Source: Haemonchus contortus
Taxonomy: Eukaryota; Nematoda; Chromadorea; Rhabditida; Trichostrongylidae
Reading direction: 5' to 3'
Length of the DNA: 64,000 bases
Assembly: GCA_000469685.2 (NCBI GenBank)
Contig: LS997565.1
Span: 41,813,166 to 41,877,165, forward strand
Positions 38,915-50,300 of this stretch are shown here, one piece after another. The translations under genes were made by a program, and so were the position numbers. The stretch's first letter is position 1. Each line of letters starts with the position of its first letter. A model generated the notes under the pieces. That model worked only from the letters and a program-made list of their open reading frames with translations. It searched no databases and was not told the origin of the DNA.

Positions 38915-41900
38915 ATGGATCTCAAAACGTTCCTACAACTTCTCTCATGTTCCGCAATAGTCACGACTATATGCCTTTTTCTATGCGGAATGTAAGTACA
39001 TAGGTTTTCAGAGAAATTTCTTCTTGACAGGCTTTTCAACAATTCAATTCACATATTTATTCAAAAGTTTTTCATTCTCTACAAAGCAGGGCTTTTGTTC
39101 CCTGAAATGGCTTAAAAGACAGTTATTTTCCACTTCTTCAATCTCCTATATGACCACTTGACATTTCGATTTATGAGCTGTTTTCACTTTAAACTACTTT
39201 TACCTACCAACTTTCCACAGTTCAATCACATGCCTGAACCTAAAAATACTAGAGCCGAGGCAGTGATGGAGGTTGACATCGTTTGGGGCTAACTCCAAGG
39301 TGGGAGATTCCAAGTAGATTGGGTTCCTCGCAATGGCCGAAGGCACAGGATAGTATGATCTTGACAAGAGTGCAAAGTTAGAAGGGTGAAAGATGATAGC
39401 CCAAATCGACAATCTCGAATGTAAGAAAACCTTAAAAGAGGGTGGCCAGCTGGTAATCAGCTGTTCATCACTTACTCGTCTGATTTCTAGTAACTCTATA
39501 TGCCTTTCTATTTGAACTTAGTTTTAACTGTTAAAATGTAAAATGATCTATGAGTTTTATTGCCTAACTACTTGGAAATGATCCATTACATATATACTAG
39601 AATCGTCTAGAAAAGCGAGATGATCCATTTTCAGACCGATTTGCATCGAAATTCTACGACGAAGAACAACTCAAGAAATTAGTGGTGTGCCATTTCTTAT
39701 GGGTTTACTGGGGTAAGTTTGAGGAGTCGTTTACGCAGCCGTATAACCATTTGAAGTCGTAAATGCTTCTAAAGCCTGGGGCGTTTCAGAGGTGCATTCT
39801 GGTTACGGTACGGTTTTCTGAAGGATGACAGCGTGATGATAATCGTAAACGTTGTCTGCATTTCGTTGTTCACTGTGTACTGCATATTCTACCTGATCTT
39901 TGCAAATAATAGAGTGAGTTTTGTTTTTCCTCATTTTTTTTTCGAAATTATAAAAACTCAAATATACTATCAACCGGAATTCAATAGTTTCTTCACGTCA
40001 AATTACCGTCAGTAGAAAAATTCAATTGGAATCCGATGAGCTAAGGCAAAACTTCTTCGGGGTAGTTTTGCAAATATTTATCTGTATTCAGTAGAAAAGC
40101 AAATAGAATTCAACAAAAAATACATAATAATCTTTGCTATCTAAAAATTCTTCTAACTTACTTTTTGAATAGAAAAAATCATTCTCGTTTCTGCCTAAAA
40201 AAATGAGGTCTATTAGAAATGGATAATGGACTAGAGAAAAGTCGTAAGGAAGAGCTTCTTCGCAAAACCATTTTTTTATTGCGAATTCAATTTCAGACAG
40301 TTTTCTTTTGCTATAGTCACACAGAAATTCATTTTGCTGGAAAATCATATTTGAGAATCGGCGTGGACTCGTCCATTTTCGGTATCCGACTTTAAATGCT
40401 TACCACGTCCGGCACAATGGACGAGTCAACCCAACTTTCCTCTTATATAAGGGCGATACCGTTCAGGCGATCCGAAGAATGAAGCTTGGTGAAATACGCT
40501 CGGTAAATGTGTGGGGGACTCGAATCTCGTAGAAAACAGGCTTTTCCCCAATGTTGAGTACTTCAGTCACGGGTTCAGTCACGGTTTTGAAAATCCTAAC
40601 GATCATTGTCAGCCCAAGTTTAACATAGTTCCTAATTCAACCGGACAAACCTGCGCTATCATACTTTATCAGTACTGTTAGGTGCGCAATGTGGGATGAT
40701 CGAAAAAACCCGTTTTTCTCGTAGAATTAATGTATAGGCCTAATTGATTGTGACAAATGAAATGGACACAAAGGACAGCAATAGCAGCAGCGTTACTGAT
40801 AGTAGCACTGTACCGGCTCTTACCAAGTTCCGGGTCTTAGAAGTGAGACGGAGTCAGTGTTATCTTGTTTTCTAAAACCATTTCTGAACTTCAACGAAAA
40901 TCGATCTATTGGCATGTTGCCATATTGAGTCATGCAGTTTACTTTTCCTGCTAAATTCCAATACCATATATGAACAGAATTATAAAAAAAACAAATTAAT
41001 GGTCAAAATACCATCGGTTGCATCACAGCAACTGATTGCTCATTTATTAGTCCCAAACCAACTCCATTTTTTGGAATAACTAATTGCTTTACGAAACAGC
41101 ACAACTGGTTGAAGGCGATCATTCTGTAATAAATAAAATGAAAAAAGACCCTGGCGAGTCTGCCGACTATTTGCAGTTTGAGAGAAGCGAGCTAAGCTTT
41201 TCGTCACTTGTACAGTTGTCTCTTGACTTTTCTATTTGCTCTTTTCAAAAGGCAGGTATTCATAAAGACAACCGAATATGTAGTAAGAAAATGGGTGGGG
41301 CAGTGGCATGTAGCTTTACTATCACTGTCGCATAGCATGGATCGAATATCGTCTAGATCACACCAGTTCGGGAGGCTGTTGGGAAAATACTGTCCAAGAT
41401 TTTCGCAATCTTAGTCGGAACTTGGGCAATTAAGTTGAACTGCGAGGATTTGCTACTTGGACAATCAGAACAACTTTGGTCACAAGAAAGCCTTCGACTT
41501 GTACATCATAATGTAAGCAACTAAACGCCAACACGTTTTGTTTGGATAGTCAAACATGTGGCGCACTCTGAAAACGAGGCTACTCAATGCCGAACGTTGA
41601 ATATTCCCCTAAAAATGTTAGGCTATGGAATATGCTTTTTAAGTCGGATTTTCACTTTTTTAATTGCCTTTTTTTCAGTGCTCGTTCCTAACGAAGCTCA
41701 GTTTCGTGCTTTCGATAATTGGTGCAATGTGTGCTTGGATAGCGTACAATCCAAACATCAACTACCTTGGTATCGCTTGTATGACGTTCAACATTTTGAA
41801 TTTTGGAGCACCACTGGCTGGATTGGTGAGCTTCTATAAATTTGTTAAGAATTCAAGAATTAGAATTTCTGGAGGAATTGTGGCCAGAGGGAGCCGAGTT

Positions 41901-43041
41901 CAAATTAGGTTGTCTTTTGGACCCTATACGAAACCATCGAGCTCTTCGTCAGTTGATTTGGGCAATGTCATGCATTTGTCCCTCGCAGAGAAAGCTATGG
42001 GTACAGGCTAGGGAAGGCTATTGTATGGTATAATAGGTTCAGCTGACCACGAACTTCAAAAAATGTTCAAAATGTTCAATAAACCGTTGTCACCGCATCT
42101 ACCCAACTTGAAAGCTTCCAGGGAGTAGTACTGCGAAAACGCTGCTGTGATTCGTTACCGTTGCCGATGTGTGTCACAAATTTACTCGTCTCATCACAAT
42201 GGTTCCTGTATGGAAACATCGTTCAGGACAAATATATTATGGTAAGTTCTTTGGCTCCAAAAAACATGATGGACTGCTCTCTCAGAATCGCGGAAATTGT
42301 TCGATTCAGGCACCCAACGGTATCGGAATGGCCTTGGCTGTGTTCCAACTTAGCCTGTTCTTGATTTTCCCACGAAAAGAAAACGGAAAGTCAATGGTTT
42401 CTCAGGTGGCTGATTTCTTCACTTCAGTACCTGCAGAGACTGAAGTTGATCATGAAAAAGGTAGGTCTGGAGAATCAACTGGAATTAGTTTTTTTCAAAA
42501 GAATACTTCCAGGTGATCGCATTTCAACTCTGACGACATCAACCGGTATATCGATAGCCAGTGGACAGACGTTGATGAGGAAACTTTCTGAAGCACTCGA
42601 GTAAGTTACCCATCACGTCTACTTATGCTTTAGGAGCGCTTCAGAGTCTGTTTAAGTAATATAAGACCTGGGTTCAACTATGTCACTCACTTACCCGCTG
42701 GTTCCCTCACGTATTCAGCCCAAAACCTTCATAGTTTTGGCTGTACTCTCCACCGTCTCCCCTTACCTGAACACATTTGTGGGCATTGAAAATTCAATTC
42801 TCTCTAATGCAGTAAAATTTCGTACAAATATCTGTCTGTCACTCTCATATTCATAGGAAATTGCTCCCATATCGAATTGTAGTATTCATTTGAAAATTCC
42901 TAAATTTCAACATCGCTCCTAATGCTCTTTAGCAGGAAAACTGGGCGCTCAGGAAGTTTCGGTGCTGTTATCGCTGAATTGCAACAAGCACGTCCGCGAA
43001 CCACCAGCGAACCAGAAATTTCAAAGTTCAAAAAAGTCTGA
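38915..43041 (+). CDS. SWEET (MtN3-type) sugar transporter, complete, 8 exons
   Basis: SWEETs are plasma-membrane or endomembrane uniporters that move mono- or disaccharides down their gradient. Exons: 38915-38991, 39635-39712, 39790-39913, 41679-41825, 42122-42241, 42310-42460, 42513-42600, 42933-43041. Phases agree and give 297 codons plus TGA. Seven membrane segments are visible at about residues 8-26, 43-63, 67-89, 96-115, 118-145, 152-172 and 183-205. They form two MtN3 repeats around a linker segment. Family signatures: [18 protein letters not shown] and MIIVNVV in repeat 1; [34 protein letters not shown] and APNGIG in repeat 2. The roughly 90-residue cytosolic tail is Ser/Thr-rich and poorly conserved. 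Intron 3 is unusually long (1.77 kb), but joining across it restores an uninterrupted seven-helix protein. C. elegans has several paralogues (swt genes); which one is orthologous cannot be decided here. The gene converges on the M8 peptidase gene. Confidence 0.93.
40366..40427. repeat. 12-bp perfect inverted repeat in SWEET intron 3
   Basis: GACTCGTCCATT (40366-40377) and its exact complement (40416-40427) flank a 38-nt loop inside the long intron. This may be a hairpin or the trace of a small insertion that lengthened the intron. A TATATAAGG sequence follows at about 40445. Confidence 0.45.
42929..42935 (+). other. Tandem NAGNAG acceptor at the last SWEET exon
   Basis: The acceptor reads TTTAGCAG|G. 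Splicing after TAG gives Asp-Arg-Lys; splicing three bases later after CAG gives Glu-Lys. Both keep the frame, so the two products would differ by one residue in the C-terminal tail. Confidence 0.6.
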
Positions 43042-44303
43042 GGAGTCTTACCCTGTCATAGGGAGCTACTCAATTATGATTATTATTATTATTATATTTT
43101 TCTCTGAATGTATTATGTATAATATATGTATTGATTTTATATGTTTTCATGATTTGTTTGTACATAATTTCGTGATGTTCACTTTTCTGCTTTACACGAG
43201 TAAACAATGTAAATTAGTATTTGGAGAGTTCAGTGTAAATGGTTTTTGCTTTGATGTTGACACTAAATGTTTACGAATGTCTGAAGACATGCATTCATAC
43301 CAGATAGGGAGGGATCGATTGGAAGCGCGTAAATTCGATACATATTTCGAAGGGGAGTGCCGGGACGTGCTTTGGATTGGACTGGGGTAGTCGAAAACTG
43401 TTGCTTTAAGAGAAACATATTTATTATTTCATTCAGCGCTTGGGTCCAGGGAAGATATTGATGTACAGGTCAACGCAAAGAAAAGACAGAACGTGTCAGC
43501 TGTGCTCAAACTAGGGTGCCATATCGAATCAGAACCAACCCAACCTATCTATCAATCAGTTTGGGTTGTTCATTATCAGACCTCGGAAAAACAAGAAATC
43601 GGTTCGAATACGGTTAACTCCTACGCGCCATAAAAACTGCCAATGACCCTATCTCGTATACACATAGCTTATACACAGGAGAATGAATTGCATCCACCAC
43701 AATACTAACTCCTGGGGTGGTTCTGCTCATGCTGTGGGTCACATCAGGAGTGTATAGAAGAAAATGGTTTCTGGAGGGGTTCTTCTGTGGAGTTTTGAGC
43801 ATCAGCGTCGGCATTGTTAACTGCCTGGCTCCCTACTATTCATCGAATGTTCGGTGAACATCATGGTGTCGCCCGTGCAATTGCATGTCATCCGATTGCG
43901 GAATTTGTTTCATTTTGCTGTTGGCAGTGGCATGGAGAAGCCTTAGCAAGCGAAGGTAGTCATAACTGAAGGAAGCTCAAAAGGTTAGCAAGAATAGCAA
44001 GAGTAACTATAAAGAAGTGCTCATACAACATAGGACGTAGTGAGGGTGTACACGTAATTCCGACCATTTGATAGTGACCATTGTCGACTTCCTGTACAAT
44101 GTATGTATACGATTGAACTGAAAGGTTTAATCAAACTTCGATTTCTTGAGCAGAATAAACGTGAAATATGTTACAAAAGCAAGAACATGCTCAAGCTGAT
44201 AAAAACTCTTTAAAATAGATGTTTTCAGTTGTTTCTCTATATTTTATCACTAAAAACGAAGTTATGAGAACAATAGAGGCAGAAGCATGCTAAAAGTTAA
44301 CCT
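43042..44303. other. Intergenic region between two convergent genes
   Basis: The 3' ends of the SWEET gene (+) and the M8 peptidase gene (-) face each other here. There is an ATT microsatellite at about 43079-43095. An AATAAA on + at 44154-44159 is the only canonical signal for the SWEET transcript, 1.1 kb from its stop. On the minus strand the nearest hexamer is at about 43422. No further gene was recognised. Confidence 0.5.
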
Positions 44304-47300
44304 CTAACTACATAAGATTAATATCAAAAGTACTAATGAAATGAGCTGCACGCTAGGCTTGATGACAGTCCCAGTCGGATCACCAATCCGTTTCTCCGTA
44401 GATTTTTCTGGCGCACAGAACTGGGAGCCGCAGAGCTCTGAGCAGGATGGGCAGACAATTTGAAGTCGGACTGTGCCAACGTTATGTAATCGCTGAATAA
44501 AACGAATAATCAAATATAATAAATGTCAGTTGGGAATTCAGGCCATTCTCTATGGCGCGCGCGTTTGCGCGCGATTGTGGCGGTGAGCGCGACGCGATTT
44601 TCGGGACTAGATACCGCACCTCATTCGGGATAGTTCTTACACTATTGGATCGCGGAAACTCGTCAATGTGAGAGTCAGTTCTTTCATGAAGGGGTGAGAG
44701 ATGAATGCTAAACTTTCTTCCACAGAGTCTGCTATTCTTGTTGATTGCCTTCATTTCCACTGATCCTTTACAAACCGTCGCATTTTTTTTTGCGATGAGG
44801 CTACTCCATCAGCCGGCCTATCAACCTTATTGACGCTGGTACCGACATCAATTTTTGTAGTTTTATACAGGCTATGCTTCTATACAGGCGTGCTTTGAAG
44901 CTTAAGGTCCGAATTTCATGGGGAAGGATACTGTAGTAGCCGCGAAATAACTACCGTCCGCGGCTATTACAGTAAACCAAGGAGAAGTCTGCTACCCATT
45001 TACATTGGAAGAATTCAATAGGATACGTCGTAATGGATTATGTGCATGGACCAGGAAGTTACTCATCATGTCTGCCAATGTTTCGCTTCCAAGCTTAACG
45101 TTCTACAAACTTTCTATGGCAGAGAGCACAATGAGCCACCAAGAAAAATCTGTTTGATAGGCTTCATCTTCTAGCAGATATTTTTGCGGAGGTTCAAAAA
45201 GTAAATGAAAAAAGGTTTGTCACAATAGTCTATGCTGATAAACGTGCCAGATGTACAACCAATAAATAACAAAATGAAGACACCGTTCATCGAATACCTT
45301 TTCGACGTGGATTAATTGCCCTTCATGATAGCAAGGATAGAATTTTGAATTTTGTGTTTTAATCATGAGTAGATTGTTTTTGCATATGCTCTGAAAATTG
45401 GCTCTATATGAAAAAAAAGGTGAAGGACCACAAAAGAATTCTTCTATCCTTATCAGAGTAAAAGTAAAAAATTGTAAAAAGTATTTCTGTCTTAGTAAAA
45501 AATAGCCTTTAAAAGGACATTTGACTTTCAAAGTCCTAGAAGTGTATTGATCGATCTAGTCTTTAAAGAAGGACTAATCGAAAGTGCTTGTTCTGAAAAG
45601 TGTTTGGGTAAAGCTTGAGCTAGAAAACTGATCAATATTTACTCTGTGTAAACGCCCAACCATCATCCTTTGTAGAAATACGAAGGACCGTTCGAATGCT
45701 TATATCTGCATAAAATATATATTAGGTTGTTAATAGGCATAATTACTGCGGAATTTTTCAACAAATTTCCGATTTCTGCAATTTCTGCTTCCCATTCGCT
45801 AGGCAGTCAATTTCCTAAGGTAAAGAATTTTCGGTTTTTGGGGGCGATCCACCCCTTGATATCGGCCATCAAGTCATCCATTTCGTCGCAAGATCTGTTG
45901 CCTAGCCCATTTCCCAACGAACGGTTGACGCGATAATCCATAGAACTTTCTATCGGTGAGTATGACGGATTCAGGAACAGATCTCATTCCTTACTTGGCT
46001 TTAAGTGATTGTCCCATCCCAAAAAGTTCGCAGAGATCGCGAAGTGACTCTGCCACCTTCCAAACTTTATCGAAGTAGTAGAGCATAACGTGGCGAGTAT
46101 GAAGGTGATTTTTTAGATGCATTCTGTTGAGGAATGCGAGATGAATTTCTATAATAAAAGCGAATTCACCATTTCAGTTCTATCGAGGGAAAAGAAGCCG
46201 CGAAAAATTACGCAGAAGTTATGAATGAACCTAATAATTCGGGAGTGATTAGGAGTTGCATGCCTTAGTGACTTGATTCTCCCTATGAGTTTTTTTTTGT
46301 GATCAGATCAGGTATGGTTATGGATGAGATGCGCATTAGCCGCGCTGATATGAAATCACAATTTTTCTTGCCTTCGCATATGAAGTCGAATGAGAAAAAT
46401 ATGCACAAAACAAAGCAGTAAGAGAGGCGCATCCTCTACGAAGCATAATGCTTCTTTGATTGATGACAAAAGTCCGCAGAACTTATCGAAGCGACCAATC
46501 GAAACTCCTTGATCCAGCTGCCCAAAGCAACCTTTTCATCTATTTTCAGTTTTGTCCTTTTACTCGAGCAGACTACTGTACCTCAAACTCGCTCAAGGTT
46601 GCTTTTTCATTTCAGCAACTCTGACTTGAACACACCTCATAGCAGCCAACAGTATGCATGTTTGTGAGCGTTGAGACCTCGTTCTCCACTTTGATACCTC
46701 CATGTAATTCGAAACAGCGGGCTGACGGAGAGAATATCTGTAGAGAACATTTATTTTCTTAAGCGTCTATCTCTCGGGCCACGAACTAGACTATCGTCCC
46801 TAATGCTTGTTCTGCTAGACGAATGTGTAATAATTAGTTCAGTCGAAGTGTTTCTTCAGGTTTTCAGACCTAAGTTTTTCAGTGCAAATGTATCGACTTC
46901 TTCGTCATCGCCAAAGCTCGAAGTGGTGTGAGGGTATTCAAGTTGCTCGCCCAAACGCCTCGAGGAAAATTCAAAGATACTTCCGTTGGATGAGGAAACT
47001 TTCAAAAGTATTGATAGGAGCTTCGGGCTGCCCACCTTGGAGTTAACTAAACTACTTACTCGCTCCTGAAAAACTTGAAGAATCATCCCGAATATTGGTG
47101 CTATTACTATTCGCTCATTTTCGAATTTTTAGCCCTTACCTTATGAGTTCGTCGTTATAGACGGATCAAGTGAAATAAGGTACACTTTGGCTGACCGGCG
47201 GAAAATTGATGACTGATTACCTCTAGCGAGTAGTTGTTGTAATTCATGTTGCCAGGAAAAGCACAGGAACTGTCGAATCCACCTTTCGTGGCAATAGTGC

Positions 47301-50300
47301 TGAGGCTCTGAAGGATAGATCGTGTGGTCTCAGGATTCCTATTTTTTCGAAATGCCACCTACTGTCTAATGCCTAAACAGAATTACTTGGCAAGTAGCGG
47401 TGAAAAATTCTTTGTTGCGCTATGCCATTCTGTAGGAAAGGTACATGTGTTTGAAGAAGAACTCTCCTATTATTTTCTTCAACGGCACAGTTTTCGACAG
47501 TAAAACTTAATGGGTTATTTCCATGTGAAGTGTGTTATTCATTGTTAGCCAGAGCCGTTCGCAGCAGAAGAAGCAGATGCCATCAGAAAAACGCACCGTT
47601 TGATGTTTAGTTATTCCTTAACTCAAACTACCTTTATTATACTACTTATGTTTCGCTGAAAAATGGCTGTGAGAACTCAATAAAATATCACTTTCATTTC
47701 TTCTAGTCGAAATTTGGCGCAGGTTAAGTTACTGTTGAGTCTCGGTATCGGTATGTCGGTATGATATTATGACAGAAAACAAACAAACAAGCTCAGCTTA
47801 CCCTATAGTAGGGACAGTAGTCTGTAAGCAGTTCTCCACGTCCAAAAATTGGCTGACCTTCCTTATCTTGGTAAATAGTTCCAGTATTGTAGTCGTACTC
47901 AGGTGGAAGAGCTCCGTTCCTCTTCCCAAGTGGTACTAGGCTACAGGTAGCCCTCTGTAATCGCGTTGCGCTGCATCTGCAAAGGTAACTCTCAAATACA
48001 CTTTGTAATTTTAATGGGTATTTTGGGCTATATTGTGGATTGCATTGATTCCAACAGATGAAGATACCAACAATTTTTATCGTTTCTAGGTGCTTCAGAA
48101 TAAGAAGGGGCTGTCTCAGTTGTGTGTAACTCCCAATTATGCTCTTTGTGGCACGGCGAGTCATACATACTAGCTGATCTCATATACAGCAAATAGTTGA
48201 GATGCATAAACGACTAGAAACGTTAAATTACTATTTAATTATTTATTTTATTAAGCTTTTGCTGATGGTTAGTGCAACAAGAACTATCTTCGTGTCGTGG
48301 AGCGTTATCAATACCCATCCATATTATATTCTTCAGCAGTAGAAAGCCCAGCTCATAGAGATCTTTAGCGAAAAACAGTAAAGAACAAATTACCTACAAC
48401 ATCAGGCAACTAGGATTAAGTGAGGTAAAATGCAAAGTTGGTAAAAGTGGCCTATAATCCTGCAGAAGCTTAAAGCAAACCAAACACGATATTTTTTTGC
48501 CTAAATCCTTCCTATATATAAAGCAGTAACTTGGTTTGTCGGTTTGTCGGTATGTCGGTTTGTCTGTATGTCGGTTTGTCGGTCTGTCCGTCCGGGTTAC
48601 TTTGTGATTATGATAAAGGTAGTGATATGGAAAACTTATTCTTCTCATACATATAAAAAGCAGTCACTTGGTGGGTAGGCTAATGGAGTTAAGTGCACTG
48701 CGGAGTGAGGTGAGTAATATGAAAAGAGGTGGATGATTCGAATTGTGATCTCTACTGTACTGTAATGGCAGTACTTCGACACTGGTATGCTTAGAAGTGA
48801 TCATGCAAGTCAACTGGTAGGATCCAACCTAGTGCCAACTTGTATATTCATCTCTCTAGTTTAGGCTCAATAAACAATCTGAGAGAACTTAACCGCTGAG
48901 AATGTGCAACCAATACAAAACCTTGTTCACCTTGAATCACGATAAATCCTACAAAACGGATACGGGTTCGTTGGGTTCGACTTCATCCACGTCAAGCAAC
49001 TCTTTGTAGCAAAGGTGCAACCAAAATCTCGTCCCCACATGATATCTTCGGCTTTACTAGAACAGTTAGCCTTTGCAGAATCCGCACGTAATCAGGAAGT
49101 TACTGCAATAGTGCTAGCAACAGTGACTCACTCGTAGTTCACTTTGTACCAGCCAGAGTCTTCGAATAACGCCAACGTCACACGAGACATGGCAGCTACT
49201 TGCGAATAAGAACCAGACATTATCTCATCCTGAAAATAGAGATCTGAGGAATGATTTGACGGCATTTCCCTCCTGTTTGGAAACCACAGCGCATCTTGAA
49301 AAGTTAGACTTGATTCATCGCGATTGGTGTTAGAACTTCCGATTTTCTAAGAGGACCGCTCAACTTCACCTCATGAGACTTTAGATTTTTGTTTTTTCTC
49401 GGTTTAACCTCGATGTTCGATCGACCTGGAGGCACGGCTGCTCAGTACAAACGCCCTTCTAAGGTCATCTATATCAAGGTTCCGAAGTGTAAAAAAAGGA
49501 GCTAGAGGTCATTAGGCTTATAAGCTTTGTATCTGTGAACATGTTCAATGCCCTCACTTGATAGTGTTCTAGTCTGTTATTGTGAATGCAAATGCAAAGA
49601 AAAGCTTAGCCTAGGCTCTATTTTGATTTGAGTGCATGAATATAAAATGTTCGTTAATTCTAGCCTTGACCGTGAAACATCGAAAAGAAACCATCTTGCT
49701 GTCTCTTTCATTTAGATCTTTCCTAGTAGTACTAAACACTGCTCAATCCAACTGCTTCTACCGCGATTCGAGATGATGCGCTTCGCCTCCCGAACCTTCG
49801 AGCGTTCAGGACAAGAAGTATATGTCGATGTCTGCTGGTTTACACGGATGTCTCTCCTCCTCTATTCGTCTCCATTTCCCACATCTCCATTATTTCGACT
49901 TTGATCAGCACAGCTTTTCGAGATATATTTTGAAGATAACCGACCTCAAAGACACGCTTCTCCCAGTGGGAGAAAATCGTTCCAGGATGACCCTGATTTT
50001 CAACTTCGGCTCCCTCCAATGTCGTACAATTGAAGTGTCGTCGAGCTTCTTCTCGCACCTTTGGTGTGGTTATCATGTAAACATCATGTTTCATCTAAAG
50101 CTTTCATGACTTTTTTGTTTTGCTTCAACCTGATGGAATAAAATCATTGTGACTATCGCAAAAATTATGTAAGAGATGGATTGCGCTTGAGAAGCACACA
50201 TTTTTACCGACCGGTCCTTTTGAAGTATCCCAGTCGACACGGGTGAATCGTTCCGCAACGTTAGGTATAAGTTGCACCTTTCCATCCCTATTAAATATTT

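Noticed and set aside
41208..41414. Possible extra SWEET exon in the long intron
   Set aside because: Direct joining of 39913 to 41679 already gives a complete seven-helix protein in phase. This ORF adds no helix of the family.
44150..44470. First read as a generic repeat shared with 62.6-62.9 kb or a Penelope 3' UTR
   Set aside because: It is the genuine last exon and UTR of the M8 gene, joined in phase to the other exons. The 62.6-kb copy is the derived one.
44558..44590. GC-alternating palindrome GCGCGCGTTTGCGCGC
   Set aside because: A low-complexity GC run in an intron; nothing suggests a function.
46856..47086. 76-codon minus-strand ORF inside the M8 gene
   Set aside because: It lies in an intron. 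The flanking exons join in phase without it, and it has none of the expected cysteines.
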